64,000 bases of DNA, from assembly GCA_021555075.1 (NCBI GenBank), contig JAKGBX010000001.1, positions 2,046,001 to 2,110,000 on the forward strand, in the 5' to 3' direction. Shown here in pieces: positions 1 through 8,508 of this stretch. The stretch is from Rhodobacteraceae bacterium LMO-JJ12. Lineage in GTDB: Bacteria > Pseudomonadota > Alphaproteobacteria > Rhodobacterales > Rhodobacteraceae. The notes under the pieces were generated by a model. The model had not been told where the DNA came from and made no database searches. It saw only the letters and a list, made by a program, of their open reading frames with translations. Position 1 is the first letter of the stretch. Every line of letters starts with the position of its first letter. Both the position numbers and the translations under genes were made by a program.

Positions 1-734
1 GCAAGATCCTCAACACTCAAAAGGGATCGCTTGATCTGCCTGAACTTCGCCATGGGTTGAGTGCAGGCGAGAAGCTGTCCGAGTCGATCCGCAAAGGCTG
101 GAACGAGGCTACGGGCAAGAATATCTATGAAGCGTTCGGCATGTCGGAATGCTCGACCTTTATCTCGGGGGCGCCGGGGCGTCCGGCGCGGCCCGGAAGC
201 CTGGGGCTGCCACAGGAAGGCCGCCGTCTGGCGATTGTCGATGACGATGGCAAACCGGTGCCAATCGGCGAGGATGGCACGATTGCGGTGTCGAATCGAG
301 ATCCGGGGTTGATGCTGGGGTATCTTGGGGCAGAAGACGAGACCCGGGCGAGATTTCGCGGCGAGTGGTTCTTGACCGGCGATCACGGATCGATGGGGGA
401 AGATGGTCAGATCGACTATCACGCTCGCGTCGATGACATGATGAATGCGGGCGGCTATCGCGTTTCGCCGCTGGAAGTGGAAAATGCGTTGCAGGATTTT
501 CCGGGGATTGGCGAGATCGGCGTCACCGATGTCGAGGTGAAGGCCGATGCGCGCATCATTGCAGCGTTTTACACCGCCGATGCGCCGCTTGATCACGACG
601 CCTTGGCCAAATACGCGGCCGAGCGGCTGGCGCGCTACAAGCAGCCGCGGCTTTTCGTTCATCTCAAGAGCCTGCCGCGCAATGCCAATGGCAAATTGCA
701 ACGGCAGGCGCTCAAACCGCTCGCCGGGGTGTAG
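1..734 (+). CDS. Acyl-CoA synthetase (AMP-binding), C-terminal part
   Basis: This is the 3' end of a class I adenylate-forming acyl-CoA ligase. The reading frame is open to the left edge (first full codon at base 3), so the N-terminal half with the P-loop lies outside the window. Visible family motifs are YEAFGMSE (A5 region), TGDHG (A7), the hinge RVDDMMNAGGYRVSPLEVE (A8) and the C-terminal catalytic-lysine motif PRNANGKLQR (A10). The family activates a carboxylic acid to acyl-AMP and then to acyl-CoA in the cytoplasm. The overall look is of the acetyl-/benzoate-/medium-chain-CoA ligase branch, but the substrate cannot be read from this half. It ends in TAG at 732-734, with a 193-base gap to the next gene. 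Confidence 0.9.
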   Translation, partial: KILNTQKGSLDLPELRHGLSAGEKLSESIRKGWNEATGKNIYEAFGMSECSTFISGAPGRPARPGSLGLPQEGRRLAIVDDDGKPVPIGEDGTIAVSNRDPGLMLGYLGAEDETRARFRGEWFLTGDHGSMGEDGQIDYHARVDDMMNAGGYRVSPLEVENALQDFPGIGEIGVTDVEVKADARIIAAFYTADAPLDHDALAKYAAERLARYKQPRLFVHLKSLPRNANGKLQRQALKPLAGV

Positions 735-927
735 TCAGCCCGCCTGGGAGCGATTGTCCTTTCACGCGCCCTGCCCTGCGCCAGTGCCGTTTGCAGGTGG
801 TTTTGAACGGGCGTTTGGATACGTAAGGCGAAAAACATCCAGCGGATGCCAATGTTTCTCGCATATTTTGATTCAGTAACCCTGCAAAAGCCTGTATCAA
901 GTCCGGATCAGACAAAGGGGGCCGTTC

Positions 928-1581
928 ATGGTCAAGCTCGATATCATCTCCGATCCGATTTGCCCGTGGTGCTTTATCGGCAAGACCCTGCTGGATCGCG
1001 CGCTGGAAAAGCGGCCCGAGCATCCGTTTGTGGTGGAGTGGCACCCGTTTCAGCTCAATCCCGACATGCCCGCCGAGGGGATGGACCGGCGCGCCTATCT
1101 TGAGGCGAAATTCGGCGGACCCGAGGGCGCGTTGCGGGCCTATTCACCGATCATGGAACGCGCCAAGGAAATCGGGCTGAACATTGAATTTGACCAGATC
1201 AAACGCACGCCCAACACGATGGACGCGCATCGTCTGATCCATTGGGCCGGGATCGAGGGCCATCAAACGTTCGTGGTGGCCACCCTGTTCAAGGCCTATT
1301 TTCAGGAAGGGCGTGATATCGGATCGCGTGATGTGTTGGCCGATATTGCCGACAGTGCCGGTCTTGATGCGGCGGTTATCCTGAAGCTTCTGGAAACCGA
1401 TGCGGATATTGATACGCTGAGCGAGCGCGAAGCGCATTCGCGCAAGATGGGCGTGAATTCGGTGCCGACCTTCATCGTCGCGGGGCAACATGCCGTGCCC
1501 GGCGCGCAACCTTCCGAGTTGTGGTTGAAGGTGATGGACGAGATCGCGGGGCAATCGGGCACACAAGACGCGCCGCAATGA
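928..1581 (+). CDS. DsbA/FrnE family oxidoreductase
   Basis: This is a 217-residue protein of the DsbA/FrnE (2-hydroxychromene-2-carboxylate isomerase-like) thioredoxin fold. A CPWC dithiol motif lies at residues 12-15, directly after the first beta strand. A cis-proline loop is visible as VNSVPTFIV near residues 173-181. There is no signal peptide, which fits the cytoplasmic FrnE group rather than periplasmic DsbA. Such proteins act as disulfide oxidoreductases or isomerases, but the substrate is unknown. The AGACAAAGGGGG stretch upstream of ATG 928 provides the ribosome binding site. The stop codon overlaps the start of the potassium channel gene (ATGA), so the two are probably translationally coupled. 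Confidence 0.9.
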   Translation: MVKLDIISDPICPWCFIGKTLLDRALEKRPEHPFVVEWHPFQLNPDMPAEGMDRRAYLEAKFGGPEGALRAYSPIMERAKEIGLNIEFDQIKRTPNTMDAHRLIHWAGIEGHQTFVVATLFKAYFQEGRDIGSRDVLADIADSAGLDAAVILKLLETDADIDTLSEREAHSRKMGVNSVPTFIVAGQHAVPGAQPSELWLKVMDEIAGQSGTQDAPQ

Positions 1582-1943
1582 ACAAACCGAGCGTCATCAT
1601 CACCTCGCTGGTTTTGGTGATCGTGATTGGCACGGTGTTTTTTCATCTGGTCGAGGGCTGGTCCTGGGTCGATTCCTATTTCTTCAGTGTCATCACCCTG
1701 TCAACCGTGGGCTATGGCAGCCTTGTCCCGGCGACTGCGGCAGGCAAGATTTTCACAACGATTTTCATTTTCATCGGGCTTGGCATCTTTGCCATCGCGA
1801 TCCAGCAGTTCGGCGTCTACATGGTGCGCAAACGCCAGGAGCAGGATGATTGGATGGTGGCGCATCTGGGACGCCATCCGCATCACAACACCCCCGAGGA
1901 GCCGCCCCGCGCGGCGAATGAGGATGAAGACCCCGAGCCATAA
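1578..1943 (+). CDS. Two-TM potassium channel family protein
   Basis: This is a 121-residue ion-channel protein (Ion_trans_2 type). It has one TM helix at about residues 7-24, a pore loop with the selectivity filter STVGYGS near residues 42-48, and a second TM helix at about 58-78. A short charged cytoplasmic tail rich in His, Glu and Pro follows, with no RCK/TrkA-N regulatory domain. The filter matches the TVGYG potassium signature, so K+ selectivity is likely. The start at 1578 overlaps the FrnE-like stop by four bases (ATGA). An earlier in-frame start would lie inside the upstream gene and is less likely. Confidence 0.9.
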   Translation: MNKPSVIITSLVLVIVIGTVFFHLVEGWSWVDSYFFSVITLSTVGYGSLVPATAAGKIFTTIFIFIGLGIFAIAIQQFGVYMVRKRQEQDDWMVAHLGRHPHHNTPEEPPRAANEDEDPEP

Positions 1944-2083
1944 GGCCCGACCGCGTCCTGCCTCACGCATTTGACATCACGAAGATGTGCCGCGCCGTCG
2001 CGGTGGCATTCGCCAAACCCGGCTGCTAGGAGAGCACGGTCCGGGGTGGCATTTTCCACCCGGCGCATCTCATGAGGCCTGCA

Positions 2084-3292
2084 ATGAAATCTCCGATGTC
2101 GCGTGTGGAATTTGTCGTGCTGATGGCAATGATGATTGCCACCGTTGCTTTTTCAATTGACGCGATGCTCCCCGCTCTGCCCGAGATCGGGCGCGAGTTG
2201 AGCCCGGACAATCTGAACAATGCTCAGCTTATTCTGACCGCCTTCATGATCGGCATGGGGGTCGGCACGTTTTTCACCGGCCCATTGTCAGACACGTTCG
2301 GGCGCAAGCCCGTGTTGGTGGCGGGCGTGGCGCTCTATATGGCGGCGGCGGTTCTGGCCTATATGGCGCCGACGCTGGAGATGATGCTTTTGGCGCGCGC
2401 GCTTCAGGGGTTGGGGGCTGCGGGACCGCGGATCGTGGTTATGGCGATTGTGCGAGATCAGTATGAAGGGCGCGAAATGGCGCGCTTGATGTCTTTCGTG
2501 ATGATGGTTTTTTCGCTGGTTCCTGCGATTGCGCCGGCACTTGGTGCGGTGGTGATTGACGCGGCGGGTTGGCGCAGCATTTTCCTGGCTTTCGTGGTGT
2601 TCACCTTTGCCAACACCGTTTGGTTGATGATCCGCCAGCCCGAGACCCTGCCGCGCAGTGAACGCCGCCCATTTCAGGTGGCGCCGATGGGTATCGCGCT
2701 CAAAGAGATTTTTTCAAATCCGATGGTGTGTCTTGCGATTGCGGTGATGACCTTCAATTTTGCAGCCCTTTTCGCGATGCTGTCGAGTGTTCAACAGGTG
2801 TTTGATATCACCTTTGGGCGCGGTGACAGCTTTCCCTTGTGGTTTGGCGGCGTGGCGATCGTTGCGGCAAGCGCGAGCGTGATCAATGCGGTATTGGTGG
2901 TGCGGATCGGGATGCGGCGGATGATCACCTTTGCGATGGCGGCGCAGTTGGTGATCTGTCTGCTGGTTATTTTGCTGGAGATGTCTGGTTTGCCAAACGC
3001 GGTGCGCTTTGGGCTGTTCGTGTTCTGGCAGACCAGCATATTTTTCATGGTGGGTTTGACGCTGGGCAATCTCAACGCCATGGCGATGGAGCCTCTGGGC
3101 CATATTGCCGGGCTTGCCGCGTCGATGATGGCGGGGATTTCCACGGTGTTGGCGATGGTATTTGCCATTCCTATCGGACTGGCTTTTGATGGCACGCCGA
3201 TGCCGTTGGCCTTTGGCGTTCTGGTGTTGATTTCGTCGGGATTGGCGCTGATGCTCTGGCTCAAGCGGATCGAGGCGCGGCAATTGGTCTGA
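2084..3292 (+). CDS. MFS multidrug effflux transporter, Bcr/CflA type
   Basis: This is a 402-residue major facilitator with about 12 hydrophobic segments. The inter-TM2/3 motif A is clear (GPLSDTFGRKPVL, about residues 66-78). Motif C-like glycine and proline residues sit in the helix around VPAIAPALGA. The family (drug:H+ antiporter-1, Bcr/CflA subgroup) exports drugs such as bicyclomycin or chloramphenicol, and sometimes sulfonamides or cysteine, by proton antiport. I chose ATG 2084 because GAGG (2074-2077) lies six bases upstream. ATG 2072 is in frame and also possible. The true substrate is not predictable. The gene stands alone between the channel gene and icd. Confidence 0.9.
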   Translation: MKSPMSRVEFVVLMAMMIATVAFSIDAMLPALPEIGRELSPDNLNNAQLILTAFMIGMGVGTFFTGPLSDTFGRKPVLVAGVALYMAAAVLAYMAPTLEMMLLARALQGLGAAGPRIVVMAIVRDQYEGREMARLMSFVMMVFSLVPAIAPALGAVVIDAAGWRSIFLAFVVFTFANTVWLMIRQPETLPRSERRPFQVAPMGIALKEIFSNPMVCLAIAVMTFNFAALFAMLSSVQQVFDITFGRGDSFPLWFGGVAIVAASASVINAVLVVRIGMRRMITFAMAAQLVICLLVILLEMSGLPNAVRFGLFVFWQTSIFFMVGLTLGNLNAMAMEPLGHIAGLAASMMAGISTVLAMVFAIPIGLAFDGTPMPLAFGVLVLISSGLALMLWLKRIEARQLV

Positions 3293-3314
3293 GGCGCGCG
3301 TCAATTTAGTATAC

Positions 3315-3336
3315 TTTTGCATACCGTCTTTGCAAT
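3315..3336 (+). promoter_or_regulatory. TTTGC direct repeat upstream of monomeric icd
   Basis: TTTTGCAT (3315-3322) and TTTGCAAT (3329-3336) form an imperfect direct repeat in the gap before the monomeric isocitrate dehydrogenase gene. It resembles the TTTGCAAA repeats bound by RamB/PccR-type short-chain acyl-CoA regulators in actinobacteria and Rhodobacterales. The spacing is one base longer than the usual form, so this is only a candidate operator. Confidence 0.25.
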
Positions 3337-3459
3337 GCGTCTTAAATCAGCTATGACGCGCAGGAAATTCGAATCCTGAACGCAGGGCGAAGTGGCATCT
3401 TCACGCAACTTTTTGCAACCATGCGGCTCAGTTCACAACCTGATCCAGAGGGCTCAAAC

Positions 3460-5667
3460 ATGGCTAAGAATCCCAGCAATCCCGATATCATTTACACCAA
3501 GGTTGACGAAGCACCGGAGCTTGCAAGCGCATCGCTTCTGCCGATCATCCAGAAATTTGCCGCTGCCGCCGATATTTCGGTCGGCACCAAGGATATCTCT
3601 CTAGCCGGGCGCATTCTTGCGACATTCCCCGAAAACTTGAGTGCGGATCAGCGCATCGCCGATGATCTGGCGGAACTGGGTGAGTTGGTGAAAACGCCCG
3701 AGGCAAATGTGATCAAGTTGCCCAACATCTCGGCCTCGGTGCCACAGCTCTTGGCGGCAATCAGCGAATTGCAAGATCAGGGCTATGCCATCCCCGATTA
3801 TCCCGAGTCGCCTGTCACGGACGCCGAGCGTGAGACACGCGCACGCTATGACACGCTTAAAGGGTCGGCGGTGAACCCGGTTCTGCGCGAGGGCAACTCG
3901 GATCGTCGCGCAGCTGCTGCGGTGAAGAAATTCGCCCAAGCCAACCCGCACCGCATGGGCGAGTGGACAGCCGACAGCAAGACCCGCGTGGCCGCGATGG
4001 ATGGGAACGATTTCTTTTCCAACGAGAAGTCTGTCACGCTGGACGCCGACGCGACCGCCAGGATCGTTCTGGAAACCGCCAATGGCGAGACAGTTTTGAA
4101 AGACGCGGTCAGTTATCCGGCGGGCACCGTTGTCGATGCGACGTTCATGTCTGCCAAGGCGCTTGATGCGTTCTTGGCCGATGAGATCGAAAAGACCAAA
4201 GCCGAAGGTGTTTTGTTCTCGCTGCATATGAAGGCGACGATGATGAAGGTTTCGGACCCGATCATCTTTGGTCATGCGGTCAAGGCATGGCTGGCGCCAG
4301 TGTTTGAGCAATTTGGTGATCGGATGGCCGATCTGGGTGTGAACCCCAATTCCGGGCTGGGCGATCTGTTGGAGCGCGTGAAGGGCGAGGCCGACATCAT
4401 AGCGGCAATCGACGCAATCAGTGAAGCGCGCCCGCCGATGTATATGGTGAATTCCGACAAGGGTATCACCAACCTGCATGTGCCTTCAGATGTGATCATC
4501 GACGCTTCCATGCCCGCCCTGATCCGCGCGGGCGGCAAGGGCTGGGGCCCGTCGGGCGAAGAGGCCGATACGGTCTGCGTAATCCCCGATAACTCTTATG
4601 CGCCGGTTTATGACGAGGCGATCAAGTTCTTCAAAGCCAACGGCAAGCTGAACCCGGCGACTGCCGGCACGGTGCAGAACATTGGTCTGATGGCACAAAA
4701 GGCCGAAGAATACGGCTCGCATCCGACGACGTTCGAGGTGCCGGAAGGTGGCACTGTGAAGATGGTGCTTGAGGATGGCACGGTGTTGCACGAGACCAAG
4801 GTCGAAAAGGGCGATATCTGGCGTTCGGCCTCGGCGCGTAAGGCACCGATTGAAGATTGGGTGAACCTTGCCATTGAGCGGCAGAAAGCCACCGGATTTC
4901 GCGCGATCTTCTGGCTTGATGCCAACCGCGCCCATGATGCGCGACTGATCGAATATGTGAAGCCGATTTTGCAAGCCAAGGGCGTGGCCGACAAGTTTGA
5001 GATCATGGCGCCGCGTGAAGCCACGCGCGCCAGCTTTGAGACCATCACCAAGGGCGAGAACACCATCGCAATCACCGGCAACGTGCTGCGCGACTATCTG
5101 ACCGACCTATTCCCCATCCTTGAGTTGGCGACATCGGCCAAGATGCTGTCGATCGTTAAACTGATGAATGGCGGCGGATTGTTTGAAACTGGTGCCGGCG
5201 GGTCGGCCCCCAAACACGTGCAGCAGCTTGTGGAAGAAAACCACCTGCGTTGGGATAGCTTGGGCGAATTCTGTGCTCTGGGTGAGAGCTTCATGTTTTT
5301 GGCCGAAGTGAAGGGCAACGCACGTGCCAAGGTGTTGGGCGAAGCGGTTGAGGCGGCGACACAAGGCATTCTCGACAATGGCCGCTCGCCCTCGCGCAAG
5401 GTGGGTGAGCCCGACAACCGCGACAGTCACTATTGGTTTGCCCGCTATTGGGCCGAAGCACTGGCAGCACAAAGCGACGATAGCGCGCTGGCCGAGGAAT
5501 TCGCACCGGTTGCCAAAGCGCTGGCCGAGAATGAGGCCGAAATCGTTGCTGAATTGGCCGCTGTGCAAGGCAAACCGGCGGATATCGGCGGCTACTATCA
5601 CGCAGATCCGGCCAAACTGACCGATGTGATGCGCCCGAGTGCGACGCTAAACGGTATCATCGGGTAA
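3460..5667 (+). CDS. icd: NADP-dependent isocitrate dehydrogenase, monomeric type
   Basis: This is a 735-residue monomeric (type II) isocitrate dehydrogenase, close to the usual ~740 residues. It oxidatively decarboxylates isocitrate to 2-oxoglutarate with NADP+ in the TCA cycle. Characteristic segments include [21 protein letters not shown] near residues 168-188, [20 protein letters not shown], the [12 protein letters not shown] block and [19 protein letters not shown]. All are typical of the monomeric enzyme and absent from the dimeric family. ATG 3460 is preceded by AGAGGG with seven bases spacing; an upstream in-frame ATG at 3421 lacks this support. It is directly followed by the unrelated dimeric isozyme, after a hairpin. 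Confidence 0.97.
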   Translation: MAKNPSNPDIIYTKVDEAPELASASLLPIIQKFAAAADISVGTKDISLAGRILATFPENLSADQRIADDLAELGELVKTPEANVIKLPNISASVPQLLAAISELQDQGYAIPDYPESPVTDAERETRARYDTLKGSAVNPVLREGNSDRRAAAAVKKFAQANPHRMGEWTADSKTRVAAMDGNDFFSNEKSVTLDADATARIVLETANGETVLKDAVSYPAGTVVDATFMSAKALDAFLADEIEKTKAEGVLFSLHMKATMMKVSDPIIFGHAVKAWLAPVFEQFGDRMADLGVNPNSGLGDLLERVKGEADIIAAIDAISEARPPMYMVNSDKGITNLHVPSDVIIDASMPALIRAGGKGWGPSGEEADTVCVIPDNSYAPVYDEAIKFFKANGKLNPATAGTVQNIGLMAQKAEEYGSHPTTFEVPEGGTVKMVLEDGTVLHETKVEKGDIWRSASARKAPIEDWVNLAIERQKATGFRAIFWLDANRAHDARLIEYVKPILQAKGVADKFEIMAPREATRASFETITKGENTIAITGNVLRDYLTDLFPILELATSAKMLSIVKLMNGGGLFETGAGGSAPKHVQQLVEENHLRWDSLGEFCALGESFMFLAEVKGNARAKVLGEAVEAATQGILDNGRSPSRKVGEPDNRDSHYWFARYWAEALAAQSDDSALAEEFAPVAKALAENEAEIVAELAAVQGKPADIGGYYHADPAKLTDVMRPSATLNGIIG

Positions 5668-5682
5668 GTCAGACCCAATCAC

Positions 5683-5710
5683 GCGGCGGGCCGGATTGGG
5701 CCGCCGCTTT
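5683..5710 (+). terminator. Hairpin between the two isocitrate dehydrogenase genes
   Basis: GCGGCGG (5683-5689) pairs with CCGCCGC (5701-5707), followed by TTT. It begins 16 bases after the stop of the monomeric icd. The T-run is short, so termination may be partial, leaving room for read-through into the second icd. Confidence 0.5.
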
Positions 5711-5777
5711 CATGTCCGGGTATGGTTGCGCGCTTGTGACCAGCCAGAACCAGCCGCCCCACGAAGGAGACCGCCCG

Positions 5778-6992
5778 ATGAGCAAGATCAAGGTAGAAAA
5801 CCCTATTGTCGAAATGGACGGCGATGAGATGACCCGGATCATCTGGGACTTCATCAAGCAAAAGCTGATTCTGCCCTATCTCGATATTGATCTGCTCTAT
5901 TACGATCTGGGCATTGAAGAGCGCGATCGCACCGACGATCAGATCACCATTGATGCCGCCAACAAGACCAAAGAGGTCGGTGTCGCGGTGAAATGCGCCA
6001 CCATCACGCCGGACGAGGCGCGGGTTGAGGAATTCGGCCTCAAGAAGATGTGGAAGTCGCCCAATGGGACGATCCGCAACATCTTGGGCGGTGTGGTATT
6101 TCGCGCGCCGATCATCTGCTCGAACGTGCCGCGTCTGGTGCCGGGGTGGACCCGGCCGATTGTGATCGGGCGCCACGCCTTTGGCGATCAGTATAAAGCC
6201 ACCGACATGAAGTTTCCCGGCCCCGGCACGCTTTCCATGAAATTTGTTGGCGAAGATGGCACGGTGATCGAAGAGGAAGTCTATCAAGCACCTTCGTCAG
6301 GTGTTTATATGGGGATGTACAACCTCGATCAGTCGATTGAGGACTTTGCCCGTGCGTCGATGAATTATGCGCTCAACATGGGCTGGCCTTTGTATCTTTC
6401 CACCAAGAACACCATCCTGAAGAATTACGACGGGCAGTTCATGATCCTGTTCCAGAAGGTGTTTGACGAAGAATTCGCCGACCGGTTCAAAGAGGCGGGG
6501 ATCACCTATGAACACCGTCTGATCGACGACATGGTGGCCTGTGCCATGAAATGGAACGGCGGGTTCGTCTGGGCTTGCAAGAACTATGATGGCGATGTGC
6601 AGTCCGACACCGTAGCGCAGGGCTTTGGCTCGCTCGGGCTGATGACGAGCCAGTTGATGACACCGGATGGCAAGATTGTCGAAGCCGAAGCGGCGCATGG
6701 CACCGTGACGCGGCATTATCGCCAGCATCAGGCGGGGCAAGCCACTTCGACCAACTCGATCGCGTCGATCTTTGCCTGGACGGGCGGGCTGAAGCACCGC
6801 GCCAAGCTGGATGACAATAGCGCTCTGATGAATTTTGCCGATACGCTGGAAAAGGTGATCGTGGAAACGGTGGAATCCGGTTTCATGACCAAGGATCTCG
6901 CACTGTTGGTGGGGCCGGAACAAAAATGGCTGACCACCATGGGGTTCCTTGAGAAGATCGAAGAGAACCTCAACGCGGCGCTGGTGGGATAA
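5778..6992 (+). CDS. icd: NADP-dependent isocitrate dehydrogenase, dimeric type
   Basis: This is a 404-residue homodimeric isocitrate dehydrogenase of the eukaryote-like (IDH1/2) subfamily. The isocitrate-binding motif [12 protein letters not shown] lies near residues 95-106. Metal-binding aspartates are present in [14 protein letters not shown] and [10 protein letters not shown]. The NADP-binding signature is [12 protein letters not shown] near residues 307-318. It catalyses the same TCA-cycle reaction as the upstream monomeric enzyme but shares no overall sequence similarity with it. ATG 5778 follows AAGGAGA (5764-5770) with seven bases spacing. The longer frame to 5712 would run through the intergenic hairpin side and is unlikely. 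Confidence 0.97.
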   Translation: MSKIKVENPIVEMDGDEMTRIIWDFIKQKLILPYLDIDLLYYDLGIEERDRTDDQITIDAANKTKEVGVAVKCATITPDEARVEEFGLKKMWKSPNGTIRNILGGVVFRAPIICSNVPRLVPGWTRPIVIGRHAFGDQYKATDMKFPGPGTLSMKFVGEDGTVIEEEVYQAPSSGVYMGMYNLDQSIEDFARASMNYALNMGWPLYLSTKNTILKNYDGQFMILFQKVFDEEFADRFKEAGITYEHRLIDDMVACAMKWNGGFVWACKNYDGDVQSDTVAQGFGSLGLMTSQLMTPDGKIVEAEAAHGTVTRHYRQHQAGQATSTNSIASIFAWTGGLKHRAKLDDNSALMNFADTLEKVIVETVESGFMTKDLALLVGPEQKWLTTMGFLEKIEENLNAALVG

Positions 6993-7094
6993 AGCAAGCT
7001 CAGCGAATTTCAGACGGCGGGTTGAAGGATTCGCCGTTTTTTGTTGGACAGTATCCAACGTTTGGGCGATGGCTGGGCAAAAAGGAGCACGCCC

Positions 7095-7424
7095 ATGCAT
7101 TACATCTATCTGCTTCTGGCCGTGGCGGCGGAAACCATCGGCACTTCGGCCCTGCAATCCAGCCAGCAATTCACCCGGCTTTGGCCATCGGTTCTGGTGG
7201 TGGTGGCCTATGCGATCAGCTTTTATTTGCTGTCCATGACGTTGAAATTCATGCCCGTGGGCGTGGTCTATGCACTCTGGTCGGGGCTTGGAATCGTGTT
7301 CATCGCGTTGATCGGGTTTTGGGTGTTCGGGCAAAGGCTCGACTGGCCCGCCGTGCTGGGCCTTTTGTTGATCATCGCCGGGATCGTGGTGATCCAGATG
7401 TTTTCAAAATCTGTCACGCACTGA
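7095..7424 (+). CDS. SMR family multidrug efflux protein (EmrE-like)
   Basis: This is a 109-residue protein with four TM helices, the normal length for the small multidrug resistance family. The membrane-embedded glutamate used for proton and substrate binding is Glu13 in AAETIGTSAL, matching Glu14 of EmrE. The TM3 segment with VVYALWSGLGIV is also family-typical and resembles EmrE/QacE more than SugE/Gdx. It should export quaternary cations or similar compounds by proton antiport. AAAGGAG (7081-7087) lies seven bases before ATG 7095. Confidence 0.93.
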   Translation: MHYIYLLLAVAAETIGTSALQSSQQFTRLWPSVLVVVAYAISFYLLSMTLKFMPVGVVYALWSGLGIVFIALIGFWVFGQRLDWPAVLGLLLIIAGIVVIQMFSKSVTH

Positions 7425-7432
7425 AGCCCTCA

Positions 7433-7480
7433 TTCATCTTGCCGAAAATATCCTGGGGGTTTGGGGGCAAAGCCCCCAAG
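7433..7480 (-). repeat. Dispersed 3' hairpin repeat, copy 1
   Basis: This is one of three related intergenic elements. Read on the plus strand it has CATCTTGCCG, then AAATATCC, GGGGG and a perfect stem TTGGGGGC (7461-7468), loop AAA, GCCCCCAA (7472-7479). It lies between two convergent genes, directly 3' of the minus-strand dehydrogenase, in the same relative orientation as the copies at 28411 and 52465. It may act as a transcription terminator or 3' stabiliser for the minus-strand gene. Confidence 0.7.
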
Positions 7481-7539
7481 ACTCGCAGACAGCACGGCAC
7501 GCACCTTATACCCGCTAACGACCCCTGATACCCCCCTAA

Positions 7540-8412
7540 CTAGCCCATATCACGCAACCTTTTGATCAGGCTCGACGTATCCCACCGACCGCCGCCCATC
7601 TTCTGAATATCCTTGTAGAACTGATCGACCAGCGCCGTGATCGGCAGCGAGGCACCGTTTTCATTTGCGGTGGAGAGGCAGATGCCGAGATCCTTGCGCA
7701 TCCAGTCGACCGCAAAGCCGTAATCAAACCTGTCTTCCAACATGCCTTCATGGCGGTTTGCCATCTGCCAGCTTCCAGCAGCACCACCCGCAATCACCTC
7801 AACGACGGCCCTGCCATCCAGCCCGGCTTTCTGGGCAAAATGCAGCCCCTCGGCCAAGCCTTGCACCAGACCAGCGATGCAGATCTGATTGACCATTTTG
7901 GTCAACTGCCCCGCGCCGCTTTCGCCCAGCCGTTTGATCGACCTGCCATAGGCGGCCATTACCGGTTCGGCCTTGTCATAGGCGCCTTGATCGCCGCCGC
8001 ACATAATCGAGAGCACACCGTTTTCTGCCCCCGCCTGCCCGCCCGAGACCGGCGCGTCGACAAAGGTGATACCCTTGGCCGAGGCCGCCTCGGCGAGTTC
8101 GCGCGTGACCGCCGCCGAAACCGTCGTGTGATCGACGAAGATCGCGCCGCGCTCCATTCCTGCGAATGCACCCTCTTCGCCAAGGCAAACGCTGCGCAGG
8201 TCGTCATCATTGCCGACGCAAGACATCACGAAATCTGCCCCTTGTGCGGCGTCGCGCGGCGAAGGCCCGGAGCGCCCGCCGTGTTCCTTGACCCACGCCA
8301 CGGCTTTGGCGGCGCTGCGATTGTAAACGCAAACGTCGTGACCCTTGGCGGTTAGATGTCCGGCCATGGGATAGCCCATTACCCCCAGACCCAAAAAAGC
8401 GACCTTGCTCAT
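7540..8412 (-). CDS. 3-hydroxyisobutyrate dehydrogenase family oxidoreductase
   Basis: This is a 290-residue beta-hydroxyacid dehydrogenase (6-phosphogluconate DH-like N domain plus the NAD-binding 11 C domain). The Rossmann motif GLGVMGYPMAGHL is at residues 8-20, the substrate motif DAPVSGGQAGAENG at about 119-132, and the catalytic lysine is Lys172 in GQLTKMVNQ. Family members reduce or oxidise 3-hydroxyisobutyrate, tartronate semialdehyde or similar short hydroxyacids with NAD(P). Which of these applies here is not evident from context. The chosen start (8412) follows an AGGGGAAAG site; longer frames overlap the divergent acylase gene. A dispersed hairpin repeat follows the stop. Confidence 0.92.
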   Translation of the reverse strand: MSKVAFLGLGVMGYPMAGHLTAKGHDVCVYNRSAAKAVAWVKEHGGRSGPSPRDAAQGADFVMSCVGNDDDLRSVCLGEEGAFAGMERGAIFVDHTTVSAAVTRELAEAASAKGITFVDAPVSGGQAGAENGVLSIMCGGDQGAYDKAEPVMAAYGRSIKRLGESGAGQLTKMVNQICIAGLVQGLAEGLHFAQKAGLDGRAVVEVIAGGAAGSWQMANRHEGMLEDRFDYGFAVDWMRKDLGICLSTANENGASLPITALVDQFYKDIQKMGGGRWDTSSLIKRLRDMG

Positions 8413-8508
8413 GTCTTTCCCCTTGCAATTCGTCGCTTTAAGGTTTGTCTGTCGCGGACCCGAATGGCAAGGGCCGAGCGCAGAAACCGACAAGAGGACC
8501 ACCGACAG

